Of a stretch of DNA of 64,000 nt, positions 9,362 through 18,025 are shown in pieces. Below the pieces are notes generated by a model. The model ran no database searches. It was given only the letters and a program-made list of their open reading frames with translations, and was not told the DNA's origin. Both the position numbers and the translations under genes were made by a program. The DNA is from Bradyrhizobium sp. 186. GTDB taxonomy: Bacteria > Pseudomonadota > Alphaproteobacteria > Rhizobiales > Xanthobacteraceae. Numbering within the stretch: the stretch's first letter is position 1; each line of letters begins with the position of its first letter. The stretch lies in the NCBI RefSeq assembly GCF_023101685.1, contig NZ_CP082164.1, positions 3,286,001 to 3,350,000 on the forward strand, in the 5' to 3' direction.

Positions 9362-9826
9362 TTGTCCGTGACGACGCCGAAAGGTCCGCAGCTTGCGGTG
9401 CTGCCGACCGCAGCCGAGGACGACACCCGGTCAGGGGCGCAGGTCCTCCAGCCCTCTGGCTGGCCGCTGCCGAAGGGCTACGCCAACGGCATCGCCGCGG
9501 AGGGGCGCATCGTCGTCACCGGCGGGGTGATCGGCTGGGATGCCGAGGAGCGTCTGGCAGAGGGTTTTGTCGCGCAGGTACGCCAGGCCCTGAGCAACAT
9601 CGCCGCGATTCTGGCCGAGGCCGGTGCCCGGCCCGAGCACTTGGTGCGACTGACTTGGTACGTCGTCGACATGGACGAATACCTGGCGAACCTGAAGGAA
9701 CTCGGCAAGGTCTATCGAACGATCTTCGGCGCGCACTATCCTGCGATGGCGCTGGTTCAGGTCGTCCGCCTCGTCGAGAAGGCGGCGCGCGTCGAAATCG
9801 AGGCCACCGCCGTCATTCCCCGCTGA
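9362..9826 (+). CDS. RidA-family protein (enamine/imine deaminase)
   Basis: 154 aa of the YjgF/YER057c/UK114 fold, recognisable from LPKGYANGIAAEGRIVVTGGVIGWD, the VRQALSNIAAILAEAGA helix and the C-terminal ARVEIEATAVIPR. The start is TTG at 9362 (an in-frame GTG is at 9368), with an agaagg ribosome site about 9 nt upstream. RidA proteins hydrolyse reactive enamines and imines and release ammonia. Reduction of 2-aminobenzoyl-CoA gives a 2-amino-oxocyclohexene-carboxyl-CoA, which is an enamine, so a deamination role in this pathway is attractive but inferred from the gene order. Confidence 0.85.
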   Translation: MSVTTPKGPQLAVLPTAAEDDTRSGAQVLQPSGWPLPKGYANGIAAEGRIVVTGGVIGWDAEERLAEGFVAQVRQALSNIAAILAEAGARPEHLVRLTWYVVDMDEYLANLKELGKVYRTIFGAHYPAMALVQVVRLVEKAARVEIEATAVIPR

Positions 9827-9839
9827 ACCGCGCTCTGCT

Positions 9840-10575
9840 TCAGCTCGCCTTCGCGAGATCGTCGTCCTCGGGTGAATTCAGATACATGCCCGACATGGTG
9901 TCGACCCAGCAGAGATGGTCGTGCACCTTCTTCACGCCTTCGACGTTCTCCGCCGCGACGACCGCGGCCTTCCGTGAGCGCTCCTCGGTGATAACGCTGC
10001 TGAGGTGAACGATGCCGTCGCGAACGATGACGTTGAGGCCGAACGGGCACCAGTCATTCCTCTCCATGGCGTCGATGATGCGGCCGCGGATGTGATCGTC
10101 GTCGGCCGTCGGATCCGGCACCACGCGGGCAAGGCCCGCCACCGCCTGCACCAAATTGGTGCCGGCGCGCGACACGATACCGACGACCTTGTCGCCGCGG
10201 ACCACGGGCAGGCGCTTCACGTTGTTCCGTTCCATGAGATCGACGATCTCCGCGAGCGCCGTATCCTCGGTGATGGTCACGGGCGAGGCGGTCATCACTT
10301 CTGACACCTTGCGGCCATGCTCATGGATGAAGTCGCTAGCCGATTTGCCGGGGCCGAGGATGAATCTCAGCCAACGCCCCCCGCTTGCGCCCGGTGCCGA
10401 TTTCGCTGCGGCGGATGAAGTCTCCTTCTGAAACGACGCCGACGAGCGTGCCGGCATCGTCGATCACCGTGAGACCGCTGACATGCCGCTTCAGCATGAT
10501 GTTCGCTGCTTCGACAATGCTGGTGTCGGGGGTGACCGAAATGACCGACCGGGTCATGATCTGATGGGCGCGCAT
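9840..10575 (-). pseudogene. CBS-CBS-BON domain protein gene with a 1-base frameshift
   Basis: The N-terminal part (MRAHQIMTRSVISVTPDTS..., CBS 1, ending GDFIRRSEIGTGRKRG) and the remainder (RWLRFILGPGKSASDFIHEH..., CBS 2 VSEVMTASPVTITEDTAL, then a BON domain with GLNVIVRDGIVHLSSVI) lie in different frames. They join if one base is removed from the run of six Cs at 10377-10382 (Gs on the coding strand). Start ATG at 10575 with ggag upstream. CBS pairs bind adenosyl nucleotides and BON domains associate with lipid or other proteins. A TTGAC-N4-GTCAA box lies 67-80 nt upstream. A real mutation and a sequencing slip in the homopolymer cannot be told apart here. Confidence 0.8.
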
Positions 10576-10641
10576 GGACACACTCCGCGGGTTCGCACGA
10601 ATTTCGATGCGCAGAGCCTATTGCAGGCGTCGATATCCGGT

Positions 10642-10655
10642 TTGACCCAGGTCAA
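10642..10655. promoter_or_regulatory. FixK/FNR-type box TTGACCCAGGTCAA
   Basis: A perfect-arm TTGA-N6-TCAA dyad between the CHAD gene and the CBS/BON gene, in the expected promoter position for the latter (minus strand). It is one of seven such boxes between 10.6 and 22.0 kb. Confidence 0.7.
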
Positions 10656-10759
10656 GCACGCGAAGCTGAACGGCCTCGGGTAGCAATTTGATCGGTGTCT
10701 GGAGTTGATGGTGCTCAACACCTCCAATGAGCGACGCGCCGGGAGACTTACGTCTACAC

Positions 10760-11749
10760 CTAGTCCTCAGTTTCCAGACTTGGCGCGAGGTCCGAGGAGC
10801 GGAAAGGCTTGGCTTTGTCCAGTTTCTGGTAGGCGGCCATGGCGGTTCGCAACAGCCGCTTTTCGCGTTTGCGGTCGAGGAAGCGAATGCCTGCCTCCGG
10901 GCCGGCCCCATTTAATGACGCTGCCAGAATTTGTCCTCGCGCATCGTCATTCAGTTGTCCGAGGGACCGTTGCGCCTTGCGCAATTGCTTGAGGATGGAT
11001 TTCTGCTTCGTCAGCGACTTGTCGGCGAACAGATCTTCCAGCGACTCGATCGAATAGGTCATTCGCTTGTTAAGGAGCCGAAGCTTGTGCCGTTTCTCGA
11101 CGTCGAGCTTGCGGAGTTTCCGCGCCTTCTTGAGCAGCGTCTTTTCCCATTCCGTGAGTTGCGCCGTCGCATGGTCGGCGAGCGAGCAGCGGCGCAGCCG
11201 GATGGCCTCCTTGCTGCGCCTGGTCGACCAGGGGCCGCTCTTGATCCAGGCCGAGGTCTGCTCAACCAGGCGCCGATATCGCGCCGATTGCAGCGCGCGC
11301 GCCAGCAGGCGGTGGCTTTCGGCGCGCTTCTCGTCCCAGTGCTGAAGCTCGGCAATCACGGCGAGCTCGTCGCCGCTCTCGGCTACAACGCGTTCAATCG
11401 CCACGTCGAGGTCCCGTACCATGCCGAGCTGGCTGTTCAACCATTTCAGCTCGGCCCAGACCTCAGGGCGCCGCGCGTCGTCCACGATGGGCGAAAAGAA
11501 ACGGATGGCGGTGCGCAGATGGGTCAGTGCAATCCGGATCTGATGCAGCGCGTCCGGATCGCCGCGACAGGTGCCGTCATGTTGGGCAAGGACGGCATCG
11601 AGATGGCGGCGCGCGATGATCCGGAAGGCGGTGTCACAAGCCATGCCGGGGCTCAGGCGTCCGGGCAGGGCATTGCCTCTCGCCGCAGGTCTGGCGCGAG
11701 CGGTCGCCGTCGAGATCGTGGTGGGTCGCGACATCCTTGCCCGCGCCAA
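10760..11749 (-). CDS. CHAD domain protein
   Basis: Up to 329 aa; an internal ATG at 11734 (MSRPTTIS) may be the true start. After a short basic N-terminus the protein is a helical CHAD domain, seen in DALHQIRIALTHLRTAIRFF, LKWLNSQLGMVRDLDV and the basic C-terminal helices (LKKARKLRKLDVEKRHKLRLLNKRMTY). CHAD domains bind inorganic polyphosphate through conserved His and Lys/Arg residues and often localise to polyphosphate granules. The gene starts 10 nt after the APH/AAA gene stop, so the two are almost certainly co-transcribed and share the FixK-type promoter at 13375. The high Lys/Arg content fits polyanion binding. Confidence 0.85.
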   Translation of the reverse strand: MARARMSRPTTISTATARARPAARGNALPGRLSPGMACDTAFRIIARRHLDAVLAQHDGTCRGDPDALHQIRIALTHLRTAIRFFSPIVDDARRPEVWAELKWLNSQLGMVRDLDVAIERVVAESGDELAVIAELQHWDEKRAESHRLLARALQSARYRRLVEQTSAWIKSGPWSTRRSKEAIRLRRCSLADHATAQLTEWEKTLLKKARKLRKLDVEKRHKLRLLNKRMTYSIESLEDLFADKSLTKQKSILKQLRKAQRSLGQLNDDARGQILAASLNGAGPEAGIRFLDRKREKRLLRTAMAAYQKLDKAKPFRSSDLAPSLETED

Positions 11750-11759
11750 TCAGATTGCC

Positions 11760-13292
11760 TTATTTGCCTTCAGCGATCGCGTCCCGGCAGTTCTGGAGCG
11801 TCCGCTCGGGTGTCCCGGATGCATCGATGGTCGCCCAACCGACATGACCGATACTATAGTGCTCTTGCAGCGCGGCAAGCTCTTGCGTGGCGTCGGATGC
11901 GTCCCGTTGACGGCTTCCGATTCGCGCCTGCCGCGTCGTCAGGTCCGCAACCAGGAAGAGGCCGCTCAGAGGCACGTTGCACTCACGGGCCAGTGCCGAG
12001 AACGCGTCTCGTTCGAAATCGCGGGCGAATATGCCATCGACAATCGCCGAATGTCCCTGGGTCAACACGCGCCGGGCGTGTTGGGCCAACGTCTCGTAAA
12101 CGCGCTGCGTCACTTCGGGTTGATATGCGGATGTTGGCAGCCGGTCGGTGTCCTTGACCCCGAACATCTGCTTGCGGACGATGTCGCTGCGCAGCACGAC
12201 AGCCCCGGGTGCCGGCGTCACGGCGGGCGCGAGTGCACGAGCCAAAACCGTCTTGCCGGTGCCTGACAGCCCGCCGACGGCAATCAGGCGAGGGGAGGAC
12301 GGATGGATTAGCGCCCTGGCAAGGTCAAAATAGCGGCGTGTCTCGTCAAGAATACCGGGATCGTCGGAATGCGGCGGCTTCAGGCGTGCCAGTGCCACCT
12401 GGGCGCGGATCGCCGCGCGAACGGACATGAACAGCGGCAGGGCGCCGAGCGCGTCGAGGTTTTCGAGCGGCGTCGCAGTGAGATATTGATTCAGGACGGT
12501 GTTGGCCGCCAGCGGCTGGTCGTGGCGCAGCAGGTCCATGAGCGTGAACGCAAGATCGTAGAGCACGTCGACAGTTGCAATACGCGCATCGAACTCGATG
12601 GCGTCGAACAGCACGGGCTGCTCGTCAATCACCACAATGTTCGCAAGATGCAGATCGCCATGGCAGCGTCGCACGAAGCCTTGACCGCCGCGCTCTTCGA
12701 GCAAGGGACGGATGTGCAGAAACGCCTCGTGCGAGGCATTGCCGAGCTGCTCGATCTCAGCCGTCTTCAAATGGTTGCCGTTCCGCAAGCCATTGCTGTT
12801 GCCATCGATCAGGGCTGGGATGGAGGAAGCCCATGTCTCCCTCTCGGCACGGGTTGCCGCTGCATGCGAGGCTGCGATCGCGCGCGCAACGGCCGAGGCA
12901 AGGTCCGCATCCAGCGGGCCTGCTTTCGCCAGATGATCCAGCGTCCGGTTTTCGTCGAAGCGGGACATGTCGACCGCATACTCGATCGGCCGGCCACGGC
13001 CGTCGACCCTTATGGATCCATCCGGCTCCTCGGTGATCGCCACGACGCGATGATAGATCTGGGGCGCCAGGGGCTGGTTGATCCTGATCTCCTCCTCGCA
13101 GGCCGCCTTGCGTTTCTCGAGGGTCGAATAGTCGAGGAATGGAAACCGGACCGCCCGCTTGATCTTCAGCGCACGCTCCCCGTCGAGAAAGACTGAAGCT
13201 GCGTGCGTCTCGATCCGCCTCACGCCGGGGTGCTCGGCGGGGTCGGTGAGCGCCGCAAAGATCCGTTCCTGGGTCGCGGAATCCTCTGTCAT
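11760..13292 (-). CDS. Aminoglycoside phosphotransferase-like/AAA ATP-binding fusion protein
   Basis: 510 aa with two modules. Residues to about 300 resemble APH-family kinases: the catalytic-loop HGDLHLANIVV (His at 211) and LFDAIEFDARIATVDVLYDLAF are visible. From about 335 a P-loop kinase domain begins, with Walker A GLSGTGKT at 341-348. Proteins of this architecture are widespread in Proteobacteria, but their substrate is not established; small-molecule phosphorylation is likely, and drug resistance is not implied. It is the first gene of a unit with the CHAD gene, and a TTGAC-N4-ATCAA box lies 83-96 nt upstream. The start ATG at 13292 begins MTEDSATQER. Confidence 0.85.
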   Translation of the reverse strand: MTEDSATQERIFAALTDPAEHPGVRRIETHAASVFLDGERALKIKRAVRFPFLDYSTLEKRKAACEEEIRINQPLAPQIYHRVVAITEEPDGSIRVDGRGRPIEYAVDMSRFDENRTLDHLAKAGPLDADLASAVARAIAASHAAATRAERETWASSIPALIDGNSNGLRNGNHLKTAEIEQLGNASHEAFLHIRPLLEERGGQGFVRRCHGDLHLANIVVIDEQPVLFDAIEFDARIATVDVLYDLAFTLMDLLRHDQPLAANTVLNQYLTATPLENLDALGALPLFMSVRAAIRAQVALARLKPPHSDDPGILDETRRYFDLARALIHPSSPRLIAVGGLSGTGKTVLARALAPAVTPAPGAVVLRSDIVRKQMFGVKDTDRLPTSAYQPEVTQRVYETLAQHARRVLTQGHSAIVDGIFARDFERDAFSALARECNVPLSGLFLVADLTTRQARIGSRQRDASDATQELAALQEHYSIGHVGWATIDASGTPERTLQNCRDAIAEGK

Positions 13293-13374
13293 TCCTGCCG
13301 GCTCATTCCGATGCGTCGGCCAGCGGTCCGGCCGCGGACGAGCTTAACCTCTAGGACGGGATCGCGGCCAGTCC

Positions 13375-13388
13375 TTGACTTCCATCAA
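13375..13388. promoter_or_regulatory. FixK/FNR-type box TTGACTTCCATCAA
   Basis: Dyad upstream of the APH/AAA-CHAD operon (minus strand). A second box 37 nt away serves the divergent stress-protein gene, so each direction appears to have its own site. Confidence 0.7.
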
Positions 13389-13425
13389 CGCCTGTCGTCG
13401 GCTGGCCGAACGGAGCTCCCCCGGC

Positions 13426-13439
13426 TTGACGAGGATCAA
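13426..13439. promoter_or_regulatory. FixK/FNR-type box TTGACGAGGATCAA
   Basis: Dyad centred about 54 nt before the universal stress protein start at 13487, which fits a class II activator site near -40 of a short-leader promoter. Confidence 0.7.
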
Positions 13440-13486
13440 GCGTCCCGACGAAAGCAGGCCTATTTTGGCTGGCAAGGAGAATCCCG

Positions 13487-14326
13487 ATGCCCATCAAGGA
13501 CGTCTTTCTGCCGCTTGTCGGCCAGCCGCGCGGGCCGGCGCTTGCTGCGATCGAGAAATGCGTGGCCGTCGCCGCCGATCTCGGCGCGAGGATCACCGCG
13601 CTTGCGCTGGAGGAAGATATTTTCGTGCGGCCGAAGGTGATATTCCCCGGTGATCCGGCTTCCGCCGAGCCCGGCGCTGTGCGCGAGGTGGGCGACATGC
13701 AGCATCTCCTGGATGCGTTCACCAACGCGGCCTCCCGCACGGGCATTCGCGCTCAAAGCCGATCGGGCAAGGTGCCGGCGGACCAGATCGCATCGACCCT
13801 GGCCGAGTATGGGCGCTTCAGCGATCTCAGCCTTATCCCCGTGAAGCCGCACGACAGTCGAACAGAGAACATCATCGAGACGTTCCTGTTCGAATCCGGC
13901 CGCCCGCTGCTGCTCTGTCCGGAGCAGCATGTGGACGAACTCCGGCCCGAATTCGAGAACGTCGTGATCGCCTGGGATCATTCGGCACGTGCCGCGCGCG
14001 CGGTAGGCGACGCGTTGCCGGTCCTCCAGGCTGCCGCATCGGTGCGGGTGATCACGGTGGCGGACGACAAGACCGATGCGATCATGCAATCTGGAACGAA
14101 TCTCGTCGATCATCTGAGGGAACACGGAGTCTACGCATCCTTCGAAACGGTGAAGGGCAGCGGCAGCTCGATCGGCAAGGTGCTCGGGAGCTGGGCGGAC
14201 TCGCACTCTATCGACGCCATCGTGATGGGGGCCTACCACCATTCGCGCCTGAACGAGGTCGTGTGGGGCGGCGTGACCAAGACCGTCATCGGCCAGCCAC
14301 CATGCTGGGTGATGATGTCGCACTAG
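13487..14326 (+). CDS. Universal stress protein (UspA family)
   Basis: 279 aa, two Usp-like halves. The C-terminal half keeps the ATP-binding signature pattern G-x2-G-x9-G (here VMGAYHHSRLNEVVWGGVTKT, close to the consensus). The N-terminal half (MPIKDVFLPLVGQP...) is more degenerate. The ATG has a strong caaggag site. A TTGA-N6-TCAA box upstream suggests induction at low oxygen, as is known for Usp proteins in other bacteria. The acyl-CoA synthetase/GNAT gene follows after 70 nt on the same strand and probably shares the transcript. Confidence 0.88.
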   Translation: MPIKDVFLPLVGQPRGPALAAIEKCVAVAADLGARITALALEEDIFVRPKVIFPGDPASAEPGAVREVGDMQHLLDAFTNAASRTGIRAQSRSGKVPADQIASTLAEYGRFSDLSLIPVKPHDSRTENIIETFLFESGRPLLLCPEQHVDELRPEFENVVIAWDHSARAARAVGDALPVLQAAASVRVITVADDKTDAIMQSGTNLVDHLREHGVYASFETVKGSGSSIGKVLGSWADSHSIDAIVMGAYHHSRLNEVVWGGVTKTVIGQPPCWVMMSH

Positions 14327-14396
14327 GTGCGCTCACTCCATATTCGCGCTAGCTTCCGGACTATCGGATCCGTCGCCCGATCGGACGATTGCAGTT

Positions 14397-17090
14397 ATGT
14401 CGACTTACCGCCTGAAAAACCTGCTGTCGCCTAGGTCGGTTGCCCTCGTCGGAGCGAGCCCTCGTCGGGGGTCAGTAGGACGCGCCGTTCTCGAGAACAT
14501 TCGCAACGCCGAATTCAAGGGAGCATTCGGCTTGGTGAATGCACGCCATCCCGAGATCGGGGGCGTTGCTGCGGTGAGCAGCCTCGACAAGCTGCCATTC
14601 GTGCCCGAGCTCGTCGTCATCACCGCGCCGGCCGCCGCGGTTCCCGGGATCATCGACCAGGCCGGGCGTCGCGGCTCCGCAGGGGCCCTGATCGTCTCGG
14701 CCGGGCTCGGTCACGGACCGGGATCCCTGCACGAAGCCGCCATCGCTGCCTCCCGGAAATACGGCATGCGGCTGATCGGCCCGAACTGCCTCGGCCTCAT
14801 GATGCCCGGCGTCAGCCTCAACGCGAGTTTCGCCGCGCATATGCCCGGAGCGGGAAATCTCGCACTGATCTCGCAGTCCGGCGCGATCGCGGCCGGCATG
14901 GTAGATTGGGCCGCGCAGCGCGGCGTCGGATTCTCCGGCATCGTGTCGATCGGTGATCAGATCGACGTCGATATCGCCGACCTGCTCGACTATTTCGCGA
15001 TGGATCACAAGACCCGCGCGATCCTGCTTTATATCGAGGCCATCAAGGACGCGCGGAAGTTCATGTCGGCAGCGCGCGCCGCGGCACGCGTGAAGCCTGT
15101 CGTCGTGGTGAAGTCCGGCCGCATGGCGCAGGGCGCGAAGGCCGCTGCCACGCATACGGGTGCTCTCGCTGGCGCGGATGCCGTCTATGACGCGGCGTTC
15201 CGCCGCGCCGGTGTCCTGCGGGTCTCCGATCTCCGAGAGCTGTTCGATTGTGCCGAGACCCTTGGTCGCGTCGAATCGCCGGCGGGAAAGCGTCTTGCGA
15301 TCCTGACCAATGGGGGCGGCATCGGCGTCCTCGCCGTCGATCGTTTGGTCGAGCTCGACGGAATTCCCGCAACCATTTCGGCGGACACGCGTAAAAATCT
15401 TGACGCTGTGCTGCCGCCGACCTGGTCCGGCGCAAATCCCGTCGACATCGTTGGCGACGCCGATGCGTCGCGCTACGTCGTGGCGCTTGAGGTGCTGCTC
15501 GCCGATCCCGACAACGACGCAGTCCTGGTCCTCAATGTGCAGACCGCGATCGCCTCGGCCGCCGATATCGCAACGATGGTAACCGAACGCGTCAAGGCGT
15601 ATCGCCAGAAGCACCGCAGTTGGGCCAAGCCCGTGCTCGCCTCCTGGATCGGAGCCGACCAGAACATCATCGAAACGTTGTCCGGCGCCGGTATCCCGAA
15701 CTATCCGACCGAAGACGACGCGGTGCGCGGCTTCATGTACCTCGTGAGGCACCGCGAAGTCGTGGAGGAGCTGAGCCAGGTTCCTCCGGCGATGCCCGAT
15801 ACGTTCGTGCCTGACGCCCAGGCTGCCAGGCAGATTGTTGCGAATGCGATCGCCGACGGCCGGAAGTGGCTCGAACCCGTCGAGATCAAGCGCCTGCTGG
15901 AGGCCTATGACATCGCGATGGTATCGACCTGTGCGGCGGCTGATGTCGAGCAGGCGGTGGTCCATGCAAACGAGATGTTTGCGCAAAGCGCGACTGTTGT
16001 GCTCAAGATCATGTCGCGCGACATCGTCCACAAGTCCGATGTCGGCGGCGTCGTTCTCAACCTGACCACGCCGGATGCCGTGCGCGCGGCCGCTAGCGAC
16101 ATTCTCGCGCGGGCGAAGAAGCTGCGCCCAGAAGCCCGCATCGCCGGCGTCATCGTGCAGGCGATGGTCGTCAAGGCGAAGGCGCGCGAGCTGATCGTCG
16201 GTCTCGCCGACGATCCGACCTTCGGTACCGTCGTCGTGTTCGGCCGGGGCGGGACGGCGGTGGAAATTATCAACGACAAGGCGTTGGCGCTGCCGCCGCT
16301 CGACCTGCAACTGGCCCGTGACCTGATCGACCGCACGCGGGTCTCGCGGTTGCTGCGTGCCTACCGGGACGTGCCCGCGGTCAAGCAGGACGCCGTCGCC
16401 ATGGTGCTGGTCAAGCTCGCTCAGATGGCGGCCGATATTCCGGAAATCCACGAATTCGATATCAATCCGCTGCTCGCGGACGAAACCGGCGTGACGGCGG
16501 TCGATGCGCGGGTCGCGGTGGCGCCGCCGCAACGGAAATTCGCGGGCTCCGGCCCCGCCAATTTCGCCGTTCGCGCCTATCCATCACAATGGGAGCGCCA
16601 CCTCGGGCTTAAGGACGGCTGGCGCATTTTCGTGCGGCCCCTGCGCCCGGAGGATGAGCCGACCATCCACGAATTCCTGCGTCACGTGACGCCCCACGAC
16701 CTCCGCCTGCGCTTCTTCGCCCCGATGAAGGAGTTCACCCATGAGTTCATCGCACGCCTGACCCAGCTCGACTATGCGCGCGCGATGGCCTTCATCGCGT
16801 TCGATGAGGCCACCAACGAGATGGTGGGCGTGGTCCGGCTCCACTCGGACTCGATCTACGAGAGCGGCGAATACGCGATTTTGTTGCGGTCCGACCTCAA
16901 GGGCAGGGGACTCGGATGGGCGCTGATGCAGCTGATCATCGACTATGCGAAGTCGGAGGGGCTGAAGACCATATCGGGCGATGTGCTCCAGGAGAACATC
17001 GTGATGCTCGCCATGTGCCGGCAACTCGGCTTCGAGGTGAAGCCGGATCCGGCCGAGCCTGATATCTGTGACGTCAGGCTGAAACTCTGA
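14397..17090 (+). CDS. ADP-forming acyl-CoA synthetase/GNAT acetyltransferase fusion (Pat-like)
   Basis: 897 aa. Order: CoA-binding Rossmann domain (about 1-130, SVALVGASPRRGSVG), succinyl-CoA-synthetase-like domains to about 470, an ATP-grasp domain (about 490-715, with KIMSRDIVHKSDVGGV and GVIVQAMV) and a C-terminal GNAT domain (about 740-897, YAILLRSDLKGRGLGWALM). This is the layout of the Salmonella protein acetyltransferase Pat and of NDP-forming acetate-CoA ligases. His253 in THTGALAG sits where the phosphohistidine of active ADP-forming synthetases lies, so this copy may be catalytically competent. Downstream of a low-oxygen-type promoter, it could recover ATP from acetyl-CoA or control other enzymes by acetylation; both are inference. 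Confidence 0.88.
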   Translation: MSTYRLKNLLSPRSVALVGASPRRGSVGRAVLENIRNAEFKGAFGLVNARHPEIGGVAAVSSLDKLPFVPELVVITAPAAAVPGIIDQAGRRGSAGALIVSAGLGHGPGSLHEAAIAASRKYGMRLIGPNCLGLMMPGVSLNASFAAHMPGAGNLALISQSGAIAAGMVDWAAQRGVGFSGIVSIGDQIDVDIADLLDYFAMDHKTRAILLYIEAIKDARKFMSAARAAARVKPVVVVKSGRMAQGAKAAATHTGALAGADAVYDAAFRRAGVLRVSDLRELFDCAETLGRVESPAGKRLAILTNGGGIGVLAVDRLVELDGIPATISADTRKNLDAVLPPTWSGANPVDIVGDADASRYVVALEVLLADPDNDAVLVLNVQTAIASAADIATMVTERVKAYRQKHRSWAKPVLASWIGADQNIIETLSGAGIPNYPTEDDAVRGFMYLVRHREVVEELSQVPPAMPDTFVPDAQAARQIVANAIADGRKWLEPVEIKRLLEAYDIAMVSTCAAADVEQAVVHANEMFAQSATVVLKIMSRDIVHKSDVGGVVLNLTTPDAVRAAASDILARAKKLRPEARIAGVIVQAMVVKAKARELIVGLADDPTFGTVVVFGRGGTAVEIINDKALALPPLDLQLARDLIDRTRVSRLLRAYRDVPAVKQDAVAMVLVKLAQMAADIPEIHEFDINPLLADETGVTAVDARVAVAPPQRKFAGSGPANFAVRAYPSQWERHLGLKDGWRIFVRPLRPEDEPTIHEFLRHVTPHDLRLRFFAPMKEFTHEFIARLTQLDYARAMAFIAFDEATNEMVGVVRLHSDSIYESGEYAILLRSDLKGRGLGWALMQLIIDYAKSEGLKTISGDVLQENIVMLAMCRQLGFEVKPDPAEPDICDVRLKL

Positions 17091-17099
17091 GCTTGCCGC

Positions 17100-17588
17100 T
17101 TACGAGCGCGCTTCAGGCGCTGCCGCCGCGGCGGACTCCTTGGCGGTCTTTCGCAAGCTCTTGACGATGATTGTGATCAGCGGCACCAGCACCGGCACGA
17201 TCGTGCTCAGCGGATGATGAACCGCGCCGGTCACCTGCGCCTGGAGCGCTCGCGCCTCCAGTTGCAGGGCTTCGACGGATGTGCCGTGAATTTCATTGGC
17301 GAGCTCGATGTCGCGGCCTGGCGGGGCACGCCCTGCGACGACGAAGAGAATCCCTGCGACGGCGAAATTGACGGCACCGAGGATGGCGGCCGCGGCGATT
17401 GCACTCCAGATCTGGACCAGGGCGAAATAAGCCGACAGCTCCAGCATCAGAAGTCCGAATGCGGCGATCAGCGCCGCGAAAGCGCGCAGGCCCAGCCCGA
17501 CTAGCAAATGGCGCAGCCGGATGTCCGCGATGATCCTGTCCGTGCGCCACAGTGCGCGCAGATGTTTGACGACATTTTCCGTATTCAC
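17100..17588 (-). CDS. Holin-X/phage-holin-III-like small membrane protein
   Basis: 162 aa starting with GTG at 17588 (MNTENVVKHLRAL). Two hydrophobic segments follow a basic N-terminus: GLRAFAALIAAFGLLMLEL and the AAAAILGAVNFAVAGILFVV region, and there is a third hydrophobic stretch near the C-terminus (VPVLVPLITIIVKSL). The pattern resembles the putative holin-X superfamily found beside DUF883/YqjD proteins; there is no evidence for a phage. The upstream gene's TAA abuts this GTG directly, and its ribosome site (gaggag) lies in the upstream gene's last codons, so translation is probably coupled. Confidence 0.75.
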   Translation of the reverse strand: MNTENVVKHLRALWRTDRIIADIRLRHLLVGLGLRAFAALIAAFGLLMLELSAYFALVQIWSAIAAAAILGAVNFAVAGILFVVAGRAPPGRDIELANEIHGTSVEALQLEARALQAQVTGAVHHPLSTIVPVLVPLITIIVKSLRKTAKESAAAAAPEARS

Positions 17589-17864
17589 TTAGTGTCTCCT
17601 CAGCATGAAGCCGACGATCACACCGAGCGCGAAGGCGGAGGCGAGCGACGCGACCGGGCGTTCCGTGATGAGACCTTGAAGCTGCTCCTGCTCCTCGGTG
17701 ACGGTCTCGCCGAGTTCGGCCAGCGCGGCCTTGATCTGATCGGCGAGCGCCTCGGCGCGATCCTTTGACGTATCGAACATCTCCTCGCCGGCCGTGCTCA
17801 GCAGACGTGTGACGTCGACCTTCAGCGCTTTCAGCTCGTCGCTCGTTCTGCCGGTCTCGAACAT
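17589..17864 (-). CDS. DUF883/ElaB-YqjD-like membrane-anchored protein
   Basis: 91 aa: a long amphipathic helical stretch rich in Ala, Glu and Lys (SKDRAEALADQIKAALAELG...), then a C-terminal membrane anchor (ASLASAFALGVIVGFMLRRH). ElaB/YqjD proteins are tail-anchored inner-membrane proteins that can bind ribosomes in stationary phase in E. coli. The start ATG at 17864 has ggaga upstream. It leads a two-gene unit with the holin-X-like gene, and a TTGAT-N4-GTCAA box lies 52-65 nt before it. Confidence 0.8.
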   Translation of the reverse strand: MFETGRTSDELKALKVDVTRLLSTAGEEMFDTSKDRAEALADQIKAALAELGETVTEEQEQLQGLITERPVASLASAFALGVIVGFMLRRH

Positions 17865-17915
17865 TGGCGGTCTCCATTGAATGGCGAAAGCCTATGCGAG
17901 CGAGCCCGGCCGCCA

Positions 17916-17929
17916 TTGATTTGCGTCAA
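17916..17929. promoter_or_regulatory. FixK/FNR-type box TTGATTTGCGTCAA
   Basis: Dyad upstream of the DUF883/holin-X unit (minus strand). It is paired with a second box 21 nt to the right that faces the divergent Mla-type operon. Confidence 0.7.
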
Positions 17930-17950
17930 GAGGCTGATGCGGGCCCGTAT

Positions 17951-17964
17951 TTGAGGCAGGTCAA
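17951..17964. promoter_or_regulatory. FixK/FNR-type box TTGAGGCAGGTCAA
   Basis: TTGA-N6-TCAA dyad centred about 68 nt before the STAS-MlaE start at 18026. One inner position (G at 5) departs from the other boxes, so affinity may be lower. Confidence 0.6.
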
Positions 17965-18025
17965 TCGAGCGGCCGTATGCCGGCCTAGAACACGGGCTAG
18001 TGGGGACCCATCGTCCCATTAGGAT

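Noticed and set aside
10931..12157. A 408-codon open frame on the plus strand
   Set aside because: Antisense to the CHAD and APH/AAA genes, which have clear motifs.
14472..16532. A 686-codon open frame on the minus strand
   Set aside because: It is antisense to the acyl-CoA synthetase/GNAT gene, is rich in His/Asp/Arg as antisense frames of GC-rich genes are, and has no domain.
17100..17588. A phage lysis gene, because of holin-like similarity
   Set aside because: No phage genes are nearby; its DUF883 partner and the low-oxygen-type promoter fit an envelope or stress role.
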